A DNA stretch of 64,000 nucleotides, taken from contig CAWACR010000003.1 of the NCBI GenBank assembly GCA_963780675.1, positions 558,001 to 622,000 on the forward strand, read 5' to 3'. Below the pieces are notes generated by a model that had not been told where the DNA came from, ran no database searches, and saw only the letters and a program-made list of their open reading frames with translations. This DNA comes from JAHECE01 sp963780675. Lineage in GTDB: Bacteria > Actinomycetota > Actinomycetes > Actinomycetales > JAHECE01. This document shows, piece by piece, positions 10,184-19,343 of this stretch; positions within the stretch are counted from its first letter, which is position 1; each line of letters begins with the position of its first letter. A program made the position numbers and the translations under genes.

Positions 10184-12032
10184 GGACGAGCCTGCAGTCC
10201 AAGATCTCCTGTCGTTCCGCGCTGTTGCCTCGACCGTCGCAGACGCGCTCTTCGACGACAACCTTGATCCAGTCGCGATCGGGCTGTCTGGCGCTTGGGG
10301 CAGTGGCAAGACCAGCGTGCTTGAGCTAGTGCAGGCCGAGATCAAGGAACGTTCAAGGGCCTCGGACACGTACGTCCTCGTCATCCCGACCCAGCCGTGG
10401 CGCTACGACCCGGCTGTCGGTCCCAAGGAGAGCCTTATCGCGGAGGTTCTCAGCGCGCTGAGTCGGGAGTTCTCCGAGACTGATCCGGTTGGCAAGGCAG
10501 GGCTCGACGCACTCAAGAAGCTTGTTCGGAAGGTCAACTGGTCCAAGGCGGTCAAGCTTGCCACAAAGACGGCCCTCACCATGCAGGTACCTTCGCTCGA
10601 TGACGTGTTCGGGCTGGTGAGTGACAATCCTGAGAGCCTTGAGGGCGAGAAGGGCATGGCAGGCTTCCGCGAGGACTTCAACAAGCTGCTGACCGATCCG
10701 GCGCTCCAGCACATCTCGCGCGTTGTAGTGCTGGTCGACGACCTGGACCGATGCCTGCCCGACACGGTGGTCGACACCCTGGAGGCGATCAGGCTGTTCC
10801 TGTCCGCCAAGGGCATGTCCTTCGTGATTGCCGCCGACGAGGACCGTGTCGCAGACGCGATCCAGCAGAAGTTCAAGACGCCGCCCGCCGACGGCGATGA
10901 GGGCGAGACGCCGGCCAAGCTCTACCTGCACAAGATCGTCCAGACTACGATCCCGCTACCGGGCCTGAGCCGCTTCGACACACAGGCATACCTGTTTCTC
11001 CTGCTCGTCAGACCCGAACTCGACGACGGCGACTTTACCGCGCTCGTCCAGAGGTGCGACCAGCTACGCCACGATGGTGGAAGCATCGATGATCTGGAGG
11101 TCTCTGACCGGCCCGAGGTGACCGCGCACCTGGCCACCGCTGCCCGGCTCACACCGATCTTGTACGAGAAGTTCCGCGGCAACCCGCGCCGGATCAAGCG
11201 TTTCCTCAATGACCTGAACGTCCGGCAGTCCGTCGCCCGCCGACGCGGCATCGAGCTTGACTCCGATGCGATCGCCAAGCTGATGGTCCTCGAGCGGCTC
11301 CTTGGGGACGACTTCAAGACGGTCCTCGATTGGCTGGCTTCCAACCAGCTCCGCGACCGCCTGGAGGCACTTGACGCGGTCGCCAACCGCGTGCCCGCAC
11401 CTGCCACGGTCGGCCCCGACGAAAACACTGACGGTGAGACGCCGACCAAGAAGCCGCGTGCGACCAAGACTGCATCTGCGGCCGAAGCGTCGAAGGACGA
11501 GTCGTTCTCGGACACCCTGATCCGGTGGGCCAAGCTGCCGCCCGCGCTCGACGCAACAACCATCTCCGGCTACCTCTACCTCGCTGCCTCGTTCGCCAAG
11601 ATTGAGATCGTCGACACCGGCCTGCCCGAGCGTCTCCGAGACCTTGCTGCTGCGCTCAGCTCCAGCCTGAAGGTCGACCGGCAAGGGATCACGGACGACA
11701 CGCTGCGCGGACTCCCTGAGACTGACGCCCAACTTCTGGTCAGCCATCTCGGCCGCCGCACCAGAGACCAACCAACCATCCAGAAGTACACCGTCGAAAG
11801 CTTGCTGCGCCTCGCAGCCCTCCAGCCGACAACGCAAGCCACCGTCGTTGTCGCGCTGAAGGCGATCCCAGCCCCTGACGTCGAGCCGGTTACAGCGATG
11901 AAGCTGCGCAGCCTCGATGCAGGTATCTACCGTCCGGTGCTCGAAACCTGGAAGGGCGGTCAGACAGGCGAGCAGCTGCGGCGCACGATCGACTTGGTCG
12001 TGAACACCTGGGAGCAGCCGAATGGGAACTAG
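10182..12032 (+). CDS. qatA: QatA, KAP-family P-loop ATPase of the Qat defence system (5' truncated)
   Basis: The frame runs uninterrupted for about 616 residues, starting at the fusion junction. It opens with DEPAVQDLLSF, a typical KAP-family N-terminus, and has Walker A GAWGSGKT at 10290-10313. Walker B with the KAP DDLDR signature (VVVLVDDLDRCLPDTV) is near 10725-10760. The first AUG-like codon in frame is the GTG at 10317, which lies after the Walker A motif and so cannot be the true start. The gene has therefore lost its own start and promoter, or the sequence is chimeric here. Unlike the genes on either side, no frame breaks occur in 1.85 kb. It overlaps qatB by 11 bases. KAP ATPase, MGTS protein, QueC-like and TatD-like genes in this order match QatABCD, shown to block phage in Escherichia coli (Gao et al. 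2020). Confidence 0.85.
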   Translation, partial: TDEPAVQDLLSFRAVASTVADALFDDNLDPVAIGLSGAWGSGKTSVLELVQAEIKERSRASDTYVLVIPTQPWRYDPAVGPKESLIAEVLSALSREFSETDPVGKAGLDALKKLVRKVNWSKAVKLATKTALTMQVPSLDDVFGLVSDNPESLEGEKGMAGFREDFNKLLTDPALQHISRVVVLVDDLDRCLPDTVVDTLEAIRLFLSAKGMSFVIAADEDRVADAIQQKFKTPPADGDEGETPAKLYLHKIVQTTIPLPGLSRFDTQAYLFLLLVRPELDDGDFTALVQRCDQLRHDGGSIDDLEVSDRPEVTAHLATAARLTPILYEKFRGNPRRIKRFLNDLNVRQSVARRRGIELDSDAIAKLMVLERLLGDDFKTVLDWLASNQLRDRLEALDAVANRVPAPATVGPDENTDGETPTKKPRATKTASAAEASKDESFSDTLIRWAKLPPALDATTISGYLYLAASFAKIEIVDTGLPERLRDLAAALSSSLKVDRQGITDDTLRGLPETDAQLLVSHLGRRTRDQPTIQKYTVESLLRLAALQPTTQATVVVALKAIPAPDVEPVTAMKLRSLDAGIYRPVLETWKGGQTGEQLRRTIDLVVNTWEQPNGN

Positions 12033-12857
12033 CGGTTCCTTCGGCGGCAGTGGCGGACGCGACGCGGCCGACCTTCGAGACTCCATCGCGGACTGGCTCG
12101 ATGACTCCGACGCCCGGGGTACGCCCACGGATGACTCGCCTGCGACAGATCGCAAAGGAGAACCCGGCGCCGACGCCCAGGACCAGCCTGGTCAGCGGCT
12201 ACCCATCGATATCGGACCCGTGCTTCGGGTTCTCCTGCGCCCAACAGGCGGCGGCGCTGACGGCCCCGGAGGCGGGGGACATGGCGGACGGGCCGCTGGG
12301 GACGGTGGAGGCCGCTCGCCGGCGGTGTGACCCGTTCCGTTGGCCGCGTTTCCAGAGCGGCTGGTAGGGCCGGCCGACTCGCCCTGGCGTATTCAAGCGG
12401 GGACCTGGAGACGCTCAGTCGCGCGGGCCTCAACTACGACGAGCTGCGCGCGCTTGGCGATCCGGTGGCCGTCGGGGTCAGGATTGTTGAGGCTGCCTTC
12501 GATAGCCAGGCCGATAGCACCGTTGATGACTCCGAGGCCCGTGACATCGTCGCTGCGGTCGTCGAATGGATCCTTGAGCACCCGGCGGACCAAGCCCCGA
12601 GCCCGGAAGATGTCGTTCGCAAGTCGATCGAGACCACCATCGCCGAGGTGACACTGACCGAGACTGCTGCTCGTATCCAGGCCGAGGCTTCCTCCTTCGA
12701 ACAGCGGCGTGCCGCGGAGCAGATGGTGCGCGATCTCGCAGCTGAGGTCGCCAGTCAGGCACCACTGAGCCCGGCCGGGGCCACCGAGCAGGAGATGGCG
12801 ACAGCGATTGAGAACGGCATTCGCGACTTGGGCAAGATCTTCGGAGCCGACTCATGA
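12022..12857 (+). pseudogene. qatB: QatB, Qat defence protein of unknown biochemical role (one frameshift)
   Basis: The start MGTSGSFGGSGG is characteristic of QatB proteins, which usually open with MGTS and a Gly-rich stretch. A Gly-rich linker follows, then a helical C-terminal half (GRLALAYSSGDLETLSRAG to the end at IRDLGKIFGADS). The first frame ends at 12330 and the second is open from 12327 or before. Joining them with one indel near 12320 gives about 278 residues. It overlaps qatA by 11 bases and qatC by 4 bases (ATGA). Its function within the Qat system is not known. Confidence 0.75.
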
Positions 12858-14153
12858 CCAGCTGCCTCCTTGCCATCTCCGAACAGGACGCGGACGGTGC
12901 CCTCGCCGCTGGCTCATTTGATGAAGTCTTCCTCTGGTCCCGATTGGCCACGTCAACCTTCACCGGCAGCCTCAGCCCGCACCTGGAGCATCTCGGCCCG
13001 ATCAACCCCCGCAACGTCGACCTGGTGCGGATCGCGCTCGGGGTTCTGGCCGCCGACCGCTCGGTCCTGCGAGAAGGTGGAGGGTCGAGCTGGAACACGC
13101 GTGAGTTTGAGCTGACGGTGCAGGTCCACGACCCGGCCGTGTGGACGGCCGTGGCCGATGACCTCGCCAGGTTGGTGGGCTTCCTCTCCGGCGACCAGTG
13201 GACGTTCACGTTCACGCAGGCGCCCGCCGACACCAGCGAGCCGCTCCAGATCGAGGAGGCCACCTACCGGCGCACCGTGCTCCTGAGCGGCGGGGCAGAC
13301 TCCGCCGCCGGGGCCATGATCTCCGCCCTCCACTTGGAGATACCGCTCCCAGGCGCTCGTTTCCCAGTACAGCTCCACGGCGCTTTCGCCTGTACAGCAA
13401 GATCTCGTCAGGGCCATTGAAGGCCATGCGTCAAAGGCGGCGCAGATCCATCACCAGTTCCATCTCAACCGTGGTTCCAAGCGACTGGACGGCACGGCGT
13501 ACCGAGATGAGTCGTCGACTCGGTCCCGTTCGTTGTTGTTCCTGTCTCTTGGACTCGCGGTAGCAGAACGGGCTAAGGCGCCGCTGTGGATCGCTGAGAA
13601 CGGCTTCGCCTCGCTGAATCCACCACTTGGCCCGGATCGGCGCGGCGCATTATCAACGCACACCACGCATCCAAGGTTCCTGCGCGACCTGGGCAGACCT
13701 TGGTGACGCGTGTCGGCGGACATGCCCAGATCGAGGACCCCTTCGAGGGCATGACCAAAGGTGAGATGTTCGCCCTGGTCGCCCGGGAGATCGGCACCGA
13801 CGCGGCGTCCAACTACCTCAGCGGCACCAACTCGTGCTCACACACTGACGCCCGTTACAGCGGCGCTCCCCCTGGCCCTCGTGTGGCGTCTGCTTCGGTT
13901 GTCTGGTGCGGCGCGCTGCGTTCGCGGCTGCTGGCGTTCCGGACCGAACCGACTACCTCTGCAACGACACCACTGCGGTTCACGTCTTCGTGCAGCAGAA
14001 GTCCATTGTCGAACCGATGCGGGACTTCGTGATGCGCGGCATCCGACCGCGCGACATCATGGCCATGTCACTCCCGGCAGGCTACGCGGCCACCGACGTA
14101 CTCGCTTCCTGTGTCAGCGAGGCGTGGCCGAGTTGCGGAGCTTCCTCGCATGA
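12854..14153 (+). pseudogene. qatC: QatC, QueC-like ATP-pyrophosphatase family defence protein, frameshifted
   Basis: The N-terminal 150 residues are an unassigned beta-rich domain. The QueC-like P-loop LLSGGADSAAGA follows near 13285, an SGGxDS-type PP-loop. After several indels between 13340 and 13900, the downstream frames restore FLRDLGQTLVTRVGG, GTNSCSHTDARY, and the zinc-type motif CGVCFGCLVRR near 13895-13925. The protein then continues to ELRSFLA. About 430 residues result if repaired. QueC makes 7-cyano-7-deazaguanine, so QatC may modify a base or a protein; this is inference from the family. It is preceded by qatB and followed by qatD with ATGA overlaps. Confidence 0.8.
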
Positions 14154-14849
14154 GTCGCACGCTGCCACCCCTAGATCTGCACGCGCACATCGAGCCCGGG
14201 ATCGCACCCCGTCAGCTTGAACAGCTCGGTGCGGTCGTCTTCGCGGCCACCCGGTCTGCCGATGAGTTCGAGCGCACGACCCCCCGGGCCGACCGGGTGA
14301 CCAATCCGGGGCCTCGAAGGCCACCCAGGCGTGGCGTCGGCACAAGCTGAGTTTGATGCCGAGCGTTTCGCCGAGCTGTTGCGGAACACCCCGTTCCTCA
14401 GTGAGGTCGGCCTTGACGGGGCAGCACGAACCGACACTGAGACGCAGACGAGGATCTTCCGATCGATCCTCGCGCTGGCCTCCCAGACACCGAGGATCGT
14501 CTCGGTACACAGCAAACGGGCAGCATCCCAGGTACTCGACCTGATTGAGGAGTACGGCACGCCAGGCATCGTGCTGCATTGGTGGCTGGGCACCAAAAGC
14601 GAGACGCAGCGGGCGGTTGGGCTCGGCTGCCTCTTCTCCGTCAATCGCAGCATGGACTGCGTACGGCTCCGCCGCGCGGGCGTACCTCTCGACAGACTCC
14701 TTCCGGAGACCGATCACCCTGCAGGAAACCGACGAGGTCCGGGCCTTCGGCAGCCTGGCTGGACGAAGGATGTCGAGCAGTCCGTGGCGCAGGTGTATGG
14801 CCTTACGCCATCCGGGGTGCGGGCACAGTTCTCGACGATCCTCACGTGA
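14150..14849 (+). pseudogene. qatD: QatD, TatD-like metal-dependent DNase of the Qat system (frameshifted)
   Basis: The frame opens MSRTLPPLDLHAHIEPG, where DLHAH is the first metal-binding motif of TatD amidohydrolases. After a break near 14300, it continues with GLEGHPGVASAQAEF, then FLSEVGLDG (the catalytic Glu region), IVSVHSKRA, GIVLHWWLG, and LLPETDHP near 14700, which carries the late Asp ligand. Total length is about 233 residues, typical of TatD. The gene overlaps qatC by 4 bases and the next gene by 4 bases (GTGA). It completes the Qat set. Confidence 0.8.
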
Positions 14850-15436
14850 TCGTCCCGCCGGGCTTCGAAGCAGCACTATCAGAACCCCTGGGCAGGGCTA
14901 ACGCACTCGCGTCAGAGGTTGTCCATTACGCCCGAAGCTCGCTCGACCACATGGTGAACTACCTGGCTTGGCGCGACTCCGGCACGCCGCAAGCCCACGT
15001 CCAACTCTTCTTGGCACCGGATGTCAAGGTTTGGAGGTCGCGGCGGCGAGCGCTGAAGGGCGTCAGTGAAGAGCATCTACAGCTTTTCGACCGCATCCAG
15101 CCATTCAATGAGGTACAGTGGACTGCGTCTTTGCGGACGCTCAGCAATTTCGATAAGCACACTGCACAGTCTTTGCCGCGCGCCCGCGTCTTACCTTCAG
15201 CTTGGATGCGAGTGCTGCTGAGCATGGAACCTCTCCCATCGCGGGACACTCATTTCTGCTAATGGGGCAGCCAACCTGAGCTGGAATTCCGTCTGATGGC
15301 TGACTCCAACCTTGATGCCAGGATGGAATCTGTTCCCCTCGCAGTTATTGACCCCATATTTGACGGCATCTCCTCACTCATCATGCAGCTCATTCTCGAG
15401 AGTGATGGGGTGCCGAGCGCTTCTAGCGACGAATGA
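14846..15436 (+). pseudogene. Uncharacterised protein with a LDHMV...DKH pattern, frameshifted
   Basis: The start GTG overlaps the qatD stop (GTGA), so it was probably translated with the Qat operon. The first frame reads ALASEVVHYARSSLDHMVNY, then LKGVSEEHLQLFDRIQPFNE and RTLSNFDKH. A shift near 15165 gives RPRLTFSLDASAAEHGTSPI, and a further +1 at about 15275 restores ELEFRLMADSNLDARMES and a terminal helix ending at 15436. The joined protein is about 196 residues. Similar architecture (helix with LDH, later DKHR, then a beta region) occurs in many uncharacterised bacterial proteins; I do not know a function. It is not a canonical member of the four-gene Qat system. Confidence 0.5.
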
Positions 15437-15739
15437 GCGCCGGTCTGGACGGACGCCGAACCTGGGCGGCGCAGAATGACGTCCATGGCACCGCGATGCG
15501 CCGCGAGCGCTGGCGCATCGAAACGCTCTGGGCCGTCACGATGCTCATGCAACGGGGACTGGGCCACGGCCTCGCTTGGTACGGACCCTGCCCGACTGCG
15601 GCAGAATGGCGCGTTGGATCCCGCGCTCCATCGACTCATTGTTTCCGATCAGTGGCCCCAGAGGCCGAGGGCTCGAAGGTCAATGAGTTTGAACAGGGCT
15701 GCAAGGCCGGTGATACCAGATAGGACAGCGAGGCATGGG
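15437..15739. other. No supported gene
   Basis: Short open frames on both strands overlap and have no ribosome-binding sites or recognisable domains. Nothing else is seen. Confidence 0.4.
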
Positions 15740-16183
15740 CTAGCCTAGATACCCTGAAAGCGTTGTCGCCGTACTCGATGTCACGCACCCGTTTGGCAGC
15801 TCCGGATCATATACAACCCGAATGACCTGCGCCGCGGTCGGTGGCGGTTCAGAATCCACTTCGCTGGTTGTCGTCACGATCACACTTCCTGCTATGTCGA
15901 CGAACTGCACGGTGGCTTTCTGACCCCCGGTCATATTCGAAGGCAGCCACGACTGCACCTGCCGAAGTCCTCTTGAGGCCAGCGTGTGATCTGTCTGGGC
16001 GAGCATCCAGGCGTAGAACGCGAAGAAGGCCGCAGCCGACAGGAGAACTGCGCTCCCGCCGACGCGACCGCCACTTCGCTTGGTCCTGTCCACCCCGATC
16101 ATCATCCAGCACAGCAGGAGCGCGTTTGCGCCTCTCACCGACCGACAATCCAGACTACGGCGTCGGACGATCGCTGCTCTCAA
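15740..16183 (-). CDS. DUF3592-like membrane protein
   Basis: The open frame is 147 residues, but the real start is probably the Met at residue 27 or 28 (MMIGVDRTKRSGGRVGG). One transmembrane helix follows (GGSAVLLSAAAFFAFYAWML). A soluble domain then shows VQFVDIAGSVIVTTTS and IRVVYDPELPNGC, a pattern seen in DUF3592 proteins (a beta strand with F.D..G, then V.YDP..P). The function is unknown. It runs opposite to the flanking defence genes. The family assignment is tentative. Confidence 0.45.
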   Translation of the reverse strand: MRAAIVRRRSLDCRSVRGANALLLCWMMIGVDRTKRSGGRVGGSAVLLSAAAFFAFYAWMLAQTDHTLASRGLRQVQSWLPSNMTGGQKATVQFVDIAGSVIVTTTSEVDSEPPPTAAQVIRVVYDPELPNGCVTSSTATTLSGYLG

Positions 16184-16603
16184 AGCTTGGGAGGCGCAGT
16201 AGGGCTTGCTTCAGGCGACTGGCATCCTCCACGGCACATGCCCGTATGAGCAAGAGAGACTCGCCAACTACCTCCGTCAGATTCCCCGACGCAGTGCGCA
16301 TCGTCCGGCTGGCGACAACGGAGTGCGGCCGCCAGCCGTGGGCTGGGCCAAAGCGACCACTCTCGGGTTCGGGCTGGCAGCAACCGTGCTGTCTGCTCCT
16401 CGGACAACTCACCCCGGCAGTCGAACACCGCCGGGACGTCGGCGTCCACGGCAGCCGTCCGGCACCAGCCGAGCCACGACGGCAATGCCCTATAGAGTTG
16501 AATATCAGATGTTCCCGCATACGGACTGCGGGCATGCGCCGAGCCCAACTCGCGGTGCCCCCCCGGGGGGGGGGGCTTCGTCCCGATCGGAAGGCCTATC
16601 AAG
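16184..16603. other. Unassigned stretch with a C7G11 run
   Basis: No gene can be supported. It contains an uninterrupted run of 7 C followed by 11 G (16558-16575). The coding frame of the next gene stays open upstream of its first GTG (GFVPIGRPIK) as far as this run, so the true N-terminus may lie before it. The run length could be miscounted. Confidence 0.4.
16558..16575. repeat. C7G11 homopolymer tract
   Basis: Seven C then eleven G occur directly upstream of the HEPN-motif gene, the longest homopolymer noticed in the window. It is self-complementary over 7 bases. It may be a slippage site or a base-calling artefact. Confidence 0.7.
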
Positions 16604-17867
16604 GTGGTACGTGACGAAGAATTCAGCGGAGATTTCATCGGGTGGTTCTCTGCAAGGGATGGCGCCGTGGAGAGCATCGAACTTCGTTTTGATATCTCGG
16701 AAGTTGAGTATGAGCGCCTAGCTAGATGCGCCGGTTGCATCAGGTCGGCCGAATCCTCGTTTAGCTTCATCCTCATGCGAGAGAACTGGCAGGCGCTTAC
16801 GGGGCTCGTGCAGACGCTCGAAGGCATCAGGTACCGTGAAGGAAAACATGCCCCCGTATCGACCGAGCGTGAGGCGGCAAGTTTGGAGAGTTCTGTCGGT
16901 AGTATCCAATTTCTTGAACTCTGTGAGGATGTACACTGACTCTACTTTGGACGTATTCGCCACACTTTATGGAAAGACCAGCGCAGCCTTCCAGTTCTTC
17001 AAGGAAGACCTTTCATTGTGCTTCGAAAGATCGCCAGGATATAGGTTCGCCTACCACCTCAGGAATGGCCTGCAACACACTGGGACACTGCCGCTCCAAG
17101 TATCCAAGGGAGACGGACCGTTGGGGTCCGCTGAACTTCGCCTCACTGCGGATCGGGACGAGCTGCTACAAGCGTACAGCTGGCATCGTCAAGTGCGCAA
17201 TGACTTACTTAATGGGCCACAAGTCGTAGACATCTTCCCTCTCTTGGAGGATGCATGGCGCGCAGTGGTTTGGGTGGAGCACCGTCGGGCCGGGCGAGCC
17301 TTCGGTGACATTGTCGAGGAAATCTCAGCTCTTCGCGATGCGCTGCGCTCAGTACCGATACCTGCAGACGCGTATCCGGTGATCATTCGAGTGCGAGCCA
17401 ATCCCGTAGGAGGACTATCGACCAGCTACCAAGACATTCCACATGAAGAGGAGCTGGACGCGCTCCTTGAGGCCGTCACACGGGGTGCTGCCGTGGAATA
17501 CCTTCAGCAGATTCGCCAAGAGCAGGACGTAAGCTCCGAGCGTTTGGTTACGTTTGGGGCAGGCGAACGTCGAGCCTACGAAGTCGCCCTTCCTATCCTT
17601 GAATCATGGCATGCACTTGGCCCTGAAGCTGCAGCGCACGAAATTAGTGAAGTGATTGCTGCAGGACCCAGAAGAAGTAGCGATGCACTGATCGGACTGT
17701 TGAACGTAGCGGGCATGGTAATGAGCGAAGTCGATCTGGTGTTCGGTGTGGGCGCCGATCAGCGGCTGGCAACGATCCGTGAACTGACAAAGTCAAGTTC
17801 AATCGCAAGTGAGGGTTCCATCGACAATTCAGTGACGGAACCTCTTATGGAGGATGAAGTGCCCTGA
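16604..17867 (+). pseudogene. Uncharacterised protein with a HEPN-type RNxxxH motif (one frameshift)
   Basis: Two frames join into one protein of about 420 residues. The first runs from GTG 16604 (VVRDEEFSGDFIGWF) to about 16910. The second continues from FLNSVRMYTDSTLDVF to 17867. Deleting one T from CTTG near 16913 makes SIQFLNSVRMYTD continuous. In the middle, YHLRNGLQHTG (RNGLQH at 17061-17078) fits the R-x4-H signature with a polar residue after Arg that marks HEPN RNases. The C-terminal part is helical and acidic. The base composition is less GC-rich than the rest of the window, as expected for an acquired gene. I do not recognise the full-length family. It lies between the Qat operon and an IS remnant and may be an abortive-infection type gene. 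The start is uncertain. Confidence 0.55.
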
Positions 17868-18184
17868 CCCGACGACTCAAAACGCTTGCGCGTCGACGCC
17901 TCAGTGAGTTATCGCACCGTCTTTGCAGAGACCCCGAAGATCCCACCTGCTATACCGGGTCGTCGTCGTCCGCTACTGGGCAGGTCCGGACGGGTTTTCG
18001 CTCATCGGCATGAGCGGAAGGATTCGCGCTGATGTCCTGGTCCAGCGTCGGCATCTTGGTGCCACACCAACGAATGAGCCTTGGGCGAGCTTCAGGGGTC
18101 CGCCCCGCGGTGCCACGGCGCACTCCGACAGCGTTGCGGTGGCTCATCTCAACCCGGAACACTGGCTCAACCCACGGCGGAACG
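17868..18184. other. Unassigned stretch before the IS remnant
   Basis: No gene can be supported. Open frames here read as arginine- and proline-rich shadows. It may contain the eroded 5' part of the transposase. Confidence 0.35.
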
Positions 18185-18560
18185 GTGGCTCCCATCGGGC
18201 GCAATATCCAGTCAGACCACCCCGAGCTGTGGTCCGGCAAGCACCGCACCACCGGTCTGAACGTCCAGGTCGCCTGCACTCTGTCTGGACACCTCGCCTG
18301 GGTGTCCGACCCGGCGCCCGGTAAGACCCACGACGCCAAGGCCGTCCGCGAGTCCGGACTCCTGCACGAGGAGGCCCACCCGCGCCACCTCGGCGACAAG
18401 GGCTACATCGGCCTGGGAATGCTCACACCCATCCGCAAACCAGCCGGCGGACAACTCCTCGACTGGCAGAAGCAATTCAACACCGACGTCAACTCGATCC
18501 GCTACCGGATGAACGCACCATCGCCAACCTCAAGACCTGGCGAATCCTCCACACGGCGTC
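18185..18560 (+). pseudogene. IS5-family transposase remnant
   Basis: The frame gives HPELWSGKHRTTGLNVQVAC, then GHLAWVSDPAPGKTHDAKAV, HLGDKGYIGLGMLTPIRKP and FNTDVNSIRYRM. After one missing base near 18510 it continues ERTIANLKTWRILHT. These are consecutive blocks of IS5-group (IS112-like) DDE transposases, including the second catalytic Asp region (GDKGY) and the Glu region (ERTIANLKTWR). The N-terminal third and the final 20-30 residues are absent, and I found no terminal inverted repeats. It is a dead fragment marking past mobile-element activity at the right side of the island. Confidence 0.75.
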
Positions 18561-18577
18561 CCCGGAAGGTTCCGGGT

Positions 18578-19029
18578 TCATCGGTGTTGCCCGTGCGAGT
18601 CGCGCATCGGCACTCCGCGCTCAAGCAGCCTGCGGTGCACAGTCCTCGCATCGACGTCCATCCGCTTGCCGATGCCGGCGAGTGACGAGCCCTGCTCGTA
18701 GAGCCGCACGGCTTCGTCGATCTGCTCAGGGGAGAGCCCCCGCGGGCGCACGGGAATGCCGCGGCGGCGCACGATCTGGTTGACGGTCTCGCGGCTGACG
18801 CCGAACCGCTGTGCCAGCTCGCGACGGTGTCACCGGCGACGTAGGCCGCGACGAGTTCGTCCGCCTGCTCGACTGGAAGCGGCCGGGCTGTTCTAGTAAG
18901 CCTCGTCAGGTATCTCCGGGCGAACGGCTCTGCGGGGTCCGGCAGGCTCTTGATCAGAGCTTCCAACGTCGTGACCTGCTGCTTTGTGTTGCAGTAAGAC
19001 CTGTTCAGGCCCACCCGCACACGAAGCAC
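18578..19029 (-). pseudogene. Double helix-turn-helix protein, frameshifted
   Basis: The N-terminal part reads EALIKSLPDPAEPFARRYL and RPLPVEQADELVAAYVAGDTV. One missing base near 18827 breaks the first HTH, which then resumes in frame two as MRRRGIPVRPRGLSPEQIDE. A second HTH follows (GIGKRMDVDARTVHRRLLE) before the end at GVPMRDSHGQHR. The two HTH units resemble the DNA-binding tails of resolvases and small actinobacterial HTH proteins found by mobile elements. The start is uncertain, since the GTG at 19029 lies inside a hairpin. Confidence 0.6.
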
Positions 19030-19053
19030 CAGGTCGTTGACCTGGTGCTTCGT
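19021..19053 (+). terminator. Perfect 15-bp hairpin
   Basis: ACGAAGCACCAGGTC, loop GTT, then its exact complement, followed by TGTTTGT on the plus strand. It looks like an intrinsic terminator for rightward transcripts. It could equally be the end structure of a mobile element, since it caps the IS/HTH segment. Confidence 0.6.
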
Positions 19054-19343
19054 TGTTTGTGGGGTGTCCGGGCCACGCGGGTGGTCTGGCGAGACCTCGG
19101 TTCACCCTGGGGCGTCGTGTTCTAGTCCCGTCAGGTCGGTTGCACTCGGTGGTCGAGCGCTGCGCCGCGGTGGTGCGCGCTCGGCCGGCGGGAGGCGCCG
19201 GTTCGCCTTCCGTTGGGATGGGGTACCCCGGCCGTGGCCTGCCACGCAAGGGTGGTGTCGACGGCCGGTGACCGCAGATCACGCCGGGCGGTCAGGCCGA
19301 CACGCCGAACCGCTGCCGGACAGGCACGCGGCGTAGACCCACC

